Origin: Chloroflexota bacterium
GTDB taxonomy: Bacteria; Chloroflexota; Dehalococcoidia; Tepidiformales; Tepidiformaceae
Assembly (NCBI GenBank): GCA_021823905.1
Contig: JAKALX010000073.1
Coordinates: forward strand, 1 to 11,854
Length of the DNA: 11,854 bases
Direction of reading: 5' to 3'
Shown: piece after piece, positions 1 through 6,092 of the stretch
How positions within the stretch are numbered: the stretch's first letter is position 1
How the letters are laid out: the number at the start of each line of letters is the position of its first letter
Notes under the pieces: generated by a model
Database searches by the model: none
Told to the model about the DNA's origin: nothing
The model's input: the letters and a program-made list of their open reading frames with translations, nothing else
Position numbers and translations under genes: made by a program

Positions 1-755
1 CGGCTGCGTCCGTCGCGGCGCCCCTGGCGGCGGTGAGCGCGGTCGGAGCGCTGACAGGGAACGAGACGCTTGCGAATCCGGTGACGCTGGTTTCGCACGT
101 TGCGAGCCGCGTGGGGATCACGAGCGACAGGAGTCAGCAGGACGAGACACCGCCAACCATCCCGCCGCCGCCATCGCGCCCGGCGCCGGTTCAAAACGCC
201 GTGCCATCGCAGGGCCCACGCGAGACGAACACCAATCCGAGCTTGTTCACGCCGCCGCTGTTCGGGTTGCCGCCAGGGCTTGCCGGCGTTGGCGGCTGGT
301 GCCTGGGAACGGGCTGTGCCGTCGAAGGGCCCGGCGGTAAGGTAAACGGGCAAGGCCCGAGCAGGCCGGTCGTGGCGCCGAACGTGAGCACGCCGAAGGA
401 TTCGCCGAGCTCGGGGCCGGCGAACGCGGGACAGGGCAGCGCGAACGCGGCCGGCGCCCATGCCGATGGCAACGGCTGCGACGACACGATCCCGGCGAGC
501 AACGGAACGGGACCAGCGATTGTTGGCGGACCGCCCGGCTGCACGGCCGGGAACAGCGGCGATCACCGCCAGAACGGATCCGCCGGATCGCCCGCCGCGA
601 CTCCTGGCGCGATCGATTCGAAGCCAGGAGCCAGCAGCGGCAACCGCACGAACGGGAACAACGGGAACGGCGGCGGAAGCGGGCACGGGCCCGGCGACGC
701 TGCCACGGCGATCCCGGGCAGAGCACCCGCGCCCGGGCGGCGCTTCGGCCGCTGA
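1..755 (+). CDS. Low-complexity Pro/Gly/Asn-rich protein, C-terminal part
   Basis: This is the 3' part of a gene that begins before the window; the frame is open from base 3 to the TGA at 753-755. A GTG at base 33 could be a start, but the frame upstream of it is open and Ala-rich, and I see no ribosome binding site, so I read it as internal. The first ~20 visible residues are Ala/Val/Leu-rich and may be the end of a membrane segment. The rest is disordered: a proline run (PPTIPPPP), then a long tail rich in Gly, Asn, Ser, Ala and Pro, with four scattered cysteines. No catalytic motif is visible. Tails like this follow the membrane segment of anti-sigma-factor-like and secreted proteins in some high-GC bacteria, but I do not recognise the family. 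Coding is supported by the single long frame and the clear compositional bias; function is unknown. Confidence 0.6.
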   Translation, partial: AASVAAPLAAVSAVGALTGNETLANPVTLVSHVASRVGITSDRSQQDETPPTIPPPPSRPAPVQNAVPSQGPRETNTNPSLFTPPLFGLPPGLAGVGGWCLGTGCAVEGPGGKVNGQGPSRPVVAPNVSTPKDSPSSGPANAGQGSANAAGAHADGNGCDDTIPASNGTGPAIVGGPPGCTAGNSGDHRQNGSAGSPAATPGAIDSKPGASSGNRTNGNNGNGGGSGHGPGDAATAIPGRAPAPGRRFGR

Positions 756-997
756 CGCGCCGGAGGGATCTCGCGGACCGGCGTACACGCATCGGGATTT
801 GCATGAGGGGAAGTGCGCGGCCGAACGCTGTGAAGGTGGCGCGGCGCGCCTCACCCCGGCCCGCCTTGCCGGCGCGAACCGTGAACCGTGGATCGCCTAT
901 GCCCATGACGCAGGTCATGGCGCGATGTCCACGAACCCGGCAGAAGTGACAGGGCAGACGCGGCCCCCAAATACGGTCGCGAAGAGGAGTTGCCCTG
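756..997. other. Intergenic region upstream of the nitroreductase
   Basis: This 242-base stretch has no ORF I can support. The frames that are open here are continuations of shadow frames of the neighbouring genes. It holds the inverted repeat at 903-920 and the ribosome binding site of the next gene (GAGGAG near 984-989). I see no convincing -35/-10 pair and no strong terminator for the upstream gene. Confidence 0.6.
903..920. promoter_or_regulatory. Inverted repeat, possible operator
   Basis: CCATGAC-GCAG-GTCATGG is a perfect 7-bp inverted repeat with a 4-base spacer, ending 77 bases before the GTG of the nitroreductase gene. Its size and placement would suit a dimeric repressor such as a TetR- or MarR-family protein, which often control flavin reductases. 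No regulator gene is present in the window, and a repeat of this length can occur by chance in GC-rich DNA. Confidence 0.25.
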
Positions 998-1807
998 GTG
1001 GAATTGAAAGAAGTCATCGGCCGCCGTCGCACGATTCGTTTCTTCCTGCCCCACAGACCGGTGGAGCGAGAGAAGGTCCAGAAGATGCTGGAAGCGGCGC
1101 GCCGCGCCTCGTGCGCCGGAAACGTGATGAACGTCCGCGCGATCGTCATCTGGCGCGAGCAGGCGAGCGAGAAGCAGATGAAGGCGATCGCCCCGCGCAT
1201 CGGCTACCAGCAGATGCACACCGCCCCGGTCTTCATCTTCTGGTACAGCGAAGCGTCGGTGTACATCGGCGACGCCTGGCCCGACAACGTGCTGAAGCTG
1301 GCCGAGGCCCGGCGCATCGGCGTCGACGTCGAGGCGACACGCGCCGAGATCAACGAAAAGCTGCGGCCGGGGTTCCTCGTGGCGGGTAAGGCCATGGCCG
1401 TGGCGCCGCTCGCCTTCATGGACGTCGGCCAGGCGATCTGCCAGGCGACGCTCGTCGCCTACGAAGAGGGCCTCGGCTCTTGCCTGATGGCGAGCCCCCG
1501 GCTCGATCGCGTGGCGAAGCTCTTCAACCTGCCGGAGACGGCGACGCCGATCTGCATCCAGGCGCTGGGGTACCCGGCCGAGTCGTGGGAAGCAGGCGGC
1601 CAAACTCCGAAGCCGAAGCTCGAAGAGATGTTCCACGACATGGAGGTCGGAAAGCCGTTCAAGTCGGACCCGAAGATCGTCCAGGAGCTGACCGACGCGA
1701 AGCTGATCCAGACGCCGGCGCCGCTCCCCTGGCGGGACGCCGAGCTCAAGTACCTCATGAACGCGCTCAGCCTGGAGAACACGCTCCTGAACGAGCTCGA
1801 ACAGTAG
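998..1807 (+). CDS. Nitroreductase-family FMN flavoprotein
   Basis: This is a 269-residue protein of the nitroreductase fold, an FMN-dependent NAD(P)H oxidoreductase family acting in the cytoplasm on nitroaromatics, quinones or related acceptors. The N-terminus (residues 1-16) carries the Arg-rich FMN phosphate-binding segment RRRTIRFF after a short helix. The helix at residues 142-165, with GQAICQ and the GLGSCLMA segment, is the conserved second FMN region, and ALGYPAES at 189-196 is the typical C-terminal strand-turn. Residues after ~200 form an extension beyond the minimal fold, about 70 residues rich in charged helices, so it is longer than the usual ~190-220. The GTG start is chosen because GAGGAG lies 8 bases upstream and the N-terminal motif begins directly. 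It stands alone: the gene downstream is convergent. The substrate cannot be told from sequence; the family call is firm. Confidence 0.9.
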   Translation: MELKEVIGRRRTIRFFLPHRPVEREKVQKMLEAARRASCAGNVMNVRAIVIWREQASEKQMKAIAPRIGYQQMHTAPVFIFWYSEASVYIGDAWPDNVLKLAEARRIGVDVEATRAEINEKLRPGFLVAGKAMAVAPLAFMDVGQAICQATLVAYEEGLGSCLMASPRLDRVAKLFNLPETATPICIQALGYPAESWEAGGQTPKPKLEEMFHDMEVGKPFKSDPKIVQELTDAKLIQTPAPLPWRDAELKYLMNALSLENTLLNELEQ

Positions 1808-1820
1808 CCGTGTTGTTCCT

Positions 1821-1850
1821 GTGGCCGGGCGGCTGCCTCCGCCCGGCTAC
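1821..1850. terminator. Hairpin between convergent genes, overlapping a stop codon
   Basis: GTGGCCGGGCGG and CCGCCCGGCTAC form a 12-bp stem (one G-T pair) around a 6-base loop. It lies 13 bases after the nitroreductase stop and its right arm includes the TAG of the minus-strand MBL gene (1847-1849). A bidirectional terminator is the natural reading. There is no clear U-tract on either side, so termination may be inefficient or need other factors. Confidence 0.6.
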
Positions 1851-3127
1851 GCGTTCTCCTCGATCCCGGCCGCGTTGCGCGAATCGGCCGCCGCCGACTG
1901 GAAGATGCCGCGCGCCATGAGGGAGAGCTCGGCGTCGCGCCGGAGCGTATAGACCGACGCGCGGATGCCGTGCACTTCGGGTGTCGCGCCTGCCGCCAGA
2001 GCCGCCCATTCGGCCAGGTGGCAGGCCAGCCGAAGCTCACCGGATTCGGCCAGCGCCTGTGCTCGCTGGGCCAGGATAAGCGGCCCACCTGCCAGGCTGG
2101 CCACCTCGGCGGCGATGGCGGCGTCTGGAGCTGGCTTCAGGTTCGCGGGGTTGCCGTCGTACCAGCCACCGTACATGCGCCAGATATTGCGGACGACGAA
2201 CTCTGGCTCGTCGTAGACGGGGCGGAGGTACGGACGGTCGAGCGTGTCCGCTGGCAGGTCGACGGTCCGAAGGATCTCGTCGAGGCGCGCCCCGCGGTTC
2301 ATGAGGACGAGCGTCTCGCGCACAAGGTGTTCGAGAGCCGACGCGATCTCGCCGAGGACGCGGCCGATGCGCTCGCGCCCGGCGATGGGCAACCCGTGGG
2401 CCGGGAGCAAGAGTTCGGGTTCGAGCGCGGCCATCTCGCGCAGCGCCCGCGCCCACTCCACCGGGTAGCGCTGGACTTTTTGCGGATTCCCGGCGTTCGG
2501 GAAGACCCAGGTGATGAGGTCGCCCGAGCAGATCGCCCGCAGTTGCGGAACCCACGCCCAGAGGTGGTCGTCGGTCTCGCCCTTGGCGTGGTGCAGGTCG
2601 AATTCGAGCGAGCCCACCGAGATCCGAAGACGATCAGCGAAGACCGTGTCGGGCATCACCCAGTCGGAGAAGAACTGCGGCGGGAGGGTCGCCCCCTGGC
2701 GGGTGGGCGCAAACTGGCGAGCGTTGATGATCGCGTTGTAGCCGTTGGTCTGGTCGTAGCGGGCGAAACGCCGCGGGACGTTCTCGTGGGCAACGACCCG
2801 GGGCCGCGACTGGCCGCGCCGGCGGGCGGACTCCACGAACGCCGATGCTCCCCCCACATGGTCGAAGTGCCCGTGCGTGTAGACGATGGTGTCGACCGGT
2901 TTCGGACGCCACTGGTCGAGCGCGTCCGCGGCTTTCACCCCCCAGACGGTAGAGGACGTGTCGAACACGGCAAGCCCGTCGCCGGCGTCGAAAGCGACAA
3001 CGTGGCCGAAGGCTTCGACCATGGCCACGCCAGGCGCCACCTCCGAGAGCTCGCCGGTGACGCGGTTCGTGGGGAGCTGAGCATTGTCGTCGATGACGCG
3101 GGCTGAGATGTCGAGCAGCGATTCCAT
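1847..3127 (-). CDS. MBL-fold hydrolase related to alkylsulfatases
   Basis: This is a 426-residue metallo-beta-lactamase-fold hydrolase. The zinc motif HGHFDH sits at residues 85-90. Further likely ligands are H180 in HHAKGETDDH, D203 in CSGD and H244 in LPAHG. After the hydrolase domain (to ~270), a helical domain containing NIWRMYGGWYDGNP (314-327) matches the alkyl sulfatase dimerisation domain, which makes SdsA1/YjcS-type alkylsulfatases dimeric. SdsA1-type enzymes are ~650 residues with a signal peptide and a C-terminal SCP2-like domain; this protein lacks both, so it is probably cytoplasmic, and its substrate may be an alkyl sulfate or another ester. The ATG at 3127 follows GGAGG at good spacing. 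It lies 34 bases downstream of the decayed toxin on the same strand, with no evident functional link. The family is secure, the substrate is not. Confidence 0.88.
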   Translation of the reverse strand: MESLLDISARVIDDNAQLPTNRVTGELSEVAPGVAMVEAFGHVVAFDAGDGLAVFDTSSTVWGVKAADALDQWRPKPVDTIVYTHGHFDHVGGASAFVESARRRGQSRPRVVAHENVPRRFARYDQTNGYNAIINARQFAPTRQGATLPPQFFSDWVMPDTVFADRLRISVGSLEFDLHHAKGETDDHLWAWVPQLRAICSGDLITWVFPNAGNPQKVQRYPVEWARALREMAALEPELLLPAHGLPIAGRERIGRVLGEIASALEHLVRETLVLMNRGARLDEILRTVDLPADTLDRPYLRPVYDEPEFVVRNIWRMYGGWYDGNPANLKPAPDAAIAAEVASLAGGPLILAQRAQALAESGELRLACHLAEWAALAAGATPEVHGIRASVYTLRRDAELSLMARGIFQSAAADSRNAAGIEENA

Positions 3128-3160
3128 GGGAGACCTCCAGGTGCGTGTCGCCGTGCGTCC

Positions 3161-3321
3161 CTAGTCCGAGAGGACGCTGATGAGACGTTGGCGGATTAGG
3201 CCAAGGGTTTCCGGCTTGACCGAACCAAGACGCGCTCTGCCACGACAAGAGCGGGGCGGGCCTTGGTATCTACGGTCGATCCCTGCGGGATACGGGCAAG
3301 AACAACGTCGCCGGCCTTCAA
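3161..3321 (-). pseudogene. MazF/PemK-like toxin, internally deleted and frameshifted
   Basis: The gene begins at a TTG (3321-3319) that overlaps the antitoxin stop as TTGA. The first ~29 codons read KAGDVVLARIPQG...TKARPALVVAE, the classic start of a PemK/MazF endoribonuclease (GDVV near the start, RPALV on the next strand). The frame then runs into nonsense and stops at TAA 3198-3196. In another frame of the same strand the C-terminal helix of the family reappears (GSVKPETLGLIRQRLISVL, to TAG 3163-3161). Only ~53 codons of the expected ~105-115 remain, and 161 bases is not a multiple of three. A deletion of roughly half the gene, including the middle strands with the RNA-binding surface, plus a frame change is the simplest explanation. 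As it stands it should encode a 41-residue inactive peptide. Confidence 0.7.
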
Positions 3322-3524
3322 GCCGCGGTCCCTCCCGGCTGAACCGGGTAAACGTACTCGCCGTCTTCGAACCATGACTCGAACGCCGCCGCGGCGAGCT
3401 TGCCCCAGTCGCGAGACTCGCGCGCACTCACCAGCGAGACGAGCAGGCGCTCGAGTTCCGCCGCGCTCTCCTCGGGTAGCTCGTCGATCAACTGTTTGAG
3501 ATGCTCCTTGGTCGCGGTTGCCAT
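3318..3524 (-). CDS. Type II antitoxin-like protein, partner of a decayed MazF/PemK toxin
   Basis: This is a 68-residue acidic protein. Residues 3-33 (ATKEHLKQLIDELPEESAAE and on) form a short helix-turn-helical segment with the LIDELPEE motif common in small antitoxins. The C-terminal part (DWGKLAAAAFESWFEDGEYVYP, residues 39-60) would be the unstructured toxin-binding tail. The ATG at 3524 is chosen over in-frame codons upstream because GAGGAG sits 4 bases before it (3529-3534) and the protein is naturally small. The stop TGA overlaps the toxin TTG by 3 bases, the usual antitoxin-first, translationally coupled order. Such antitoxins commonly repress their own promoter, so it may still be a regulator although its toxin is broken. 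I assign the role by position and motif, not by a named family. Confidence 0.72.
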   Translation of the reverse strand: MATATKEHLKQLIDELPEESAAELERLLVSLVSARESRDWGKLAAAAFESWFEDGEYVYPVQPGGTAA

Positions 3525-3660
3525 CTCACTCCTCATCGCTTCTGACGTTCCATCGTACCGGTTCTCAAAGCGAGGCGCGGCGCCCGGGCCTCCCCATAGC
3601 CGTGAGAAAGCATAGCGCGACGGGCGTAAGATTCGCGCCAGATCCGGGAGGGGGGACGGC

Positions 3661-4014
3661 ATGGCTGACGATTGGGCACGGCCGGTGGTGCACTGGGAGA
3701 TCCAGGCGCGAGACGCGGCGAAGATCCGGGCGTTCTACGCGAGTCTGTTCAACTGGGAGATCGGCGAGGACCGGGCAATGAACATCCCGGTGGGCGTCGG
3801 ACCGCCGGAGCCCGGCCCGGCGGGGCACATTCGCGCAAGCGAATCGTCGCGGGTCGTGCTCTACATCCAGGTTCGCGATTTGCGGGAGTCGCTGGATCGC
3901 GCGGTTGCGCTGGGCGGGGCCGTCACGCACGAGCCGCGGCACCGGCCGGGGAGCGCTTCGATCGCCGGGATCACGGATCCGGAGGGGAACCCGGTGGTGC
4001 TGGTGCAGCAGTAA
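3661..4014 (+). CDS. VOC-superfamily (glyoxalase/dioxygenase-like) protein
   Basis: This is a 117-residue single-domain protein of the vicinal oxygen chelate superfamily. It has two beta-alpha-beta-beta-beta modules: residues 8-45, opening with VVHWEIQARD and the helix motif AKIRAFYASLFNWEI, and residues 65-116, ending in the typical ITDPEGNPVVLVQ strand. H11 is at the usual first metal-ligand position. The Glu often found on the last strand is replaced (VVLVQQ), so a full four-residue metal site is not obvious, and it may bind a ligand instead of catalysing. A strong purine-rich ribosome binding site (GGGAGGGGGG, 3647-3656) precedes the ATG. It is divergent from the toxin-antitoxin locus across 136 bases and 155 bases upstream of pdxS on the same strand. 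The superfamily call is firm; substrate unknown. Confidence 0.85.
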   Translation: MADDWARPVVHWEIQARDAAKIRAFYASLFNWEIGEDRAMNIPVGVGPPEPGPAGHIRASESSRVVLYIQVRDLRESLDRAVALGGAVTHEPRHRPGSASIAGITDPEGNPVVLVQQ

Positions 4015-4158
4015 CGGCGGTTAACTGAGAAATGCGGCCACGGTGGGACGTGGGTACCGGATTGCGTCGGGCGAAAGTGGCCCTACCGGCTTGAGGCGTT
4101 GGGACATAAACTGACAACCATTCCACCATTGAAGGGCGTGCCTGTGTGCGCGCCAAAC

Positions 4159-4163
4159 GGGAG
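4159..4163 (+). promoter_or_regulatory. Ribosome binding site deciding the pdxS start
   Basis: GGGAG lies 6 bases before the ATG at 4170. The in-frame GTG at 4146 has no such site, and starting there would add eight residues not normal for the family, so 4170 is preferred. Confidence 0.6.
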
Positions 4164-4169
4164 CTCACC

Positions 4170-5054
4170 ATGGCAGAAAAAGGAACCTGGGCGGTCAAGG
4201 TTGGCCTGGCCCAGATGCTGAAGGGCGGCGTCATCATGGACGTCGTCACGCCCGAACACGCGAAGATCGCCGAGGAGGCCGGCGCCTGCGCCGTCATGGC
4301 CCTCGAACGCGTGCCGTCCGACATCCGCAAGGACGGCGGCGTGGCGCGGATGAGCGACCCGGAGATGATCCGGGGGATCATCGACGCCGTGACCATCCCG
4401 GTGATGGCGAAGGCGCGCATCGGCCACTTCGTGGAGGCAGACATCCTCGAGGCGCTGGGCGTGGACTACGTCGACGAATCGGAGGTGCTGACCCCGGCGG
4501 ACGAGGCGCACCACATCGACAAGCATCTGTTCAAGGTGCCGTTCGTCTGCGGCTGCCGGAATCTCGGCGAGGCGCTGCGACGGATCGGCGAGGGCGCGGC
4601 CATGATCCGGACCAAAGGCGAGGCCGGCACGGGCGACATCGTCGAGGCCGTTCGCCACATGCGGACGGTGCAGGACGAGATTCGCCGGTTGCAGACGCTG
4701 TCCGACGACGAGATCTACGCGGCGGCGAAGGATCTCCAGGCGCCCCTGGAGCTGGTGAAGCAGGTGAAGCGCGAAGGCCGCCTGCCGGTCGTGAACTTTG
4801 CCGCCGGGGGCGTGGCGACTCCCGCCGACGCGGCGCTGATGATGCGGCTTGGCGCCGACGGTGTCTTCGTGGGCTCGGGCATCTTCAAGAGCGAGAACCC
4901 GGCGCTCGTGGCGAAGGCGATCGTCGAGGCGACGACGCACTACATGGACAACGAGGTGCTCGCGCGGGTGAGCACCGGCCTTGGCAAGGCGATGCCGGGC
5001 ATCAGCGTGTCGAGCCTGCCGGAGAAGGAACTGCTGGCCGGGCGCGGCTGGTAA
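4170..5054 (+). CDS. pdxS: Pyridoxal 5'-phosphate synthase subunit PdxS
   Basis: This is a 294-residue protein, the normal length for PdxS, the DXP-independent vitamin B6 synthase subunit. It makes pyridoxal 5'-phosphate from ribose 5-phosphate, glyceraldehyde 3-phosphate and ammonia supplied by the glutaminase PdxT, in a dodecamer capped by PdxT subunits. The (beta/alpha)8 barrel is complete and catalytic residues line up without gaps with the well-studied Bacillus numbering: D24 in VIMDVV, K81 in VMAKARIGH (Schiff base with the pentose), D102 in YVDESEVL, and K149 in MIRTKG (second lysine). The phosphate loop AGTGD is at 152-156, and a second phosphate region is at 210-236 (AAGGVATP, GSGIF). 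pdxT, usually adjacent, is not here: the next gene is convergent cydB after 21 bases. PdxT must be encoded elsewhere, or free ammonia is used. Confidence 0.98.
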   Translation: MAEKGTWAVKVGLAQMLKGGVIMDVVTPEHAKIAEEAGACAVMALERVPSDIRKDGGVARMSDPEMIRGIIDAVTIPVMAKARIGHFVEADILEALGVDYVDESEVLTPADEAHHIDKHLFKVPFVCGCRNLGEALRRIGEGAAMIRTKGEAGTGDIVEAVRHMRTVQDEIRRLQTLSDDEIYAAAKDLQAPLELVKQVKREGRLPVVNFAAGGVATPADAALMMRLGADGVFVGSGIFKSENPALVAKAIVEATTHYMDNEVLARVSTGLGKAMPGISVSSLPEKELLAGRGW

Positions 5055-5075
5055 GGGCGCGGCAGATCGCACGCC

Positions 5076-6092
5076 TCAGTGGCCTGCGCCGGCCTCGTCG
5101 CCGAACACCTCGCGCGAGAACGTGAGATAGAGCAGGACGAGAGACGGCACGAGCACGAGTGCGCCGACAGGCAGCGCGATGAGAAACGCCTTCATCGTCG
5201 CCGGGGCGGCGGCCGATTGACTGATCGTCAGATCCGGAGCAATCAAGTTTGGGCTCTGCGCCAGGGCCCAGGAGACGACCATCCCGGCCACGGTCGCCGC
5301 TGTCACGACCATGGCCAGGCGCGGCTCTCCGCGGCTGAGCAATCCAAGCGACGCCAGCCCGAAGGCGGCGGTACACGCCATCGCCACGAGGACTGCCGTC
5401 TCGGAGAGCTGGCCGGCGAACGCCGCCGCATCCGAATGGGCCACCGGGATCGCCGCCGTGGTCACCGCGCCCAGGGCGATGGAGGCCAGCACGGCGCGTC
5501 GCCGGAAGTCTTGCTGCAACTCCCCCTGCGTGCGCGGAACCATGAACGCCGCGCCCAGGACGGCGCTGGAGAGCAGGCCGATGAACCCGCACACGATCGG
5601 GAACAGCCCCAGCCAGCCGGTGAACGGACCGCTGAGCACGTCGGAGCCGGTGACTCGAATGTGCCCGCCCGCCACGCCGCCGATCACCAGCCCGAAGGTG
5701 AACGGCGTTAGCGCGCTTGCCGCCGAAAAGAAGCGGAGATCAACACGCGCGAGTCGGGAGTCGTGGTCGCCGTAATGCCGTAAAGCGAAGGCCGCTCCGC
5801 GGGCTGCGATCCCGACAAGGGCAACGAACAGCGGAATGTAGAGGGCGGTGAAGATCGCGGCGTAGGCCGTTGGAAAGACCGCGAAGAGAGTGACGATCAG
5901 GAGGATGAGCCAGATATGGTTCGTCTCCCAGACCGGGCCGATCGCTCGCTCCAGGGCGTCGCGCTGCGCGTCCTTGCGCGGCCCCCAGGCGAGGAGCGAC
6001 CAGATGCCGCCGCCGAAATCGGCGCCGCCGAAGACGGCGTACATCACGATGGCCGCGACGGCGACGGCTGCGCCTCCCTGCTCAAGCGACAT
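5076..6092 (-). CDS. cydB: Cytochrome bd ubiquinol oxidase subunit II
   Basis: This is a 338-residue integral membrane protein, the second subunit of the bd-type terminal oxidase that takes electrons from quinol to reduce O2 to water. Family hallmarks are FGGADFGGGIW at residues 21-31, GPVWETNHIWLI at 52-63 and the NLIAPDLTI segment at 282-290. I count about eight or nine hydrophobic helices, as expected. The ATG at 6092 is chosen because GAGGAGGT lies 9 bases upstream; the longer open frame to 6134 would add a basic non-membrane extension not found in the family. Its start overlaps the end of cydA by 11 bases, so translation is probably coupled. No cydX-like small subunit and no cydDC assembly transporter follow; the downstream gene pdxS is convergent. 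Confidence 0.96.
   Translation of the reverse strand: MSLEQGGAAVAVAAIVMYAVFGGADFGGGIWSLLAWGPRKDAQRDALERAIGPVWETNHIWLILLIVTLFAVFPTAYAAIFTALYIPLFVALVGIAARGAAFALRHYGDHDSRLARVDLRFFSAASALTPFTFGLVIGGVAGGHIRVTGSDVLSGPFTGWLGLFPIVCGFIGLLSSAVLGAAFMVPRTQGELQQDFRRRAVLASIALGAVTTAAIPVAHSDAAAFAGQLSETAVLVAMACTAAFGLASLGLLSRGEPRLAMVVTAATVAGMVVSWALAQSPNLIAPDLTISQSAAAPATMKAFLIALPVGALVLVPSLVLLYLTFSREVFGDEAGAGH

Noticed and set aside
460..1389. 309-codon plus-strand frame overlapping the first gene and the nitroreductase
   Set aside because: Arg/Ala-rich shadow frame spanning two genes and the gap between them; no motif, and it contradicts the nitroreductase frame.
1970..3106. 378-codon plus-strand frame opposite the MBL hydrolase
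   Set aside because: Antisense shadow; the minus strand has the zinc motifs and the dimerisation domain.
3606..3632. Possible -10 element TAAGAT before the VOC gene
   Set aside because: The sequence at the matching -35 position (GAGAAA) is a poor match, so I do not call a promoter.
4091..4112. Possible promoter TTGAGG ... TAAACT before pdxS
   Set aside because: The spacing between the two hexamers is only about 10 bases, too short for a sigma-70-type promoter, and no better partner was found.
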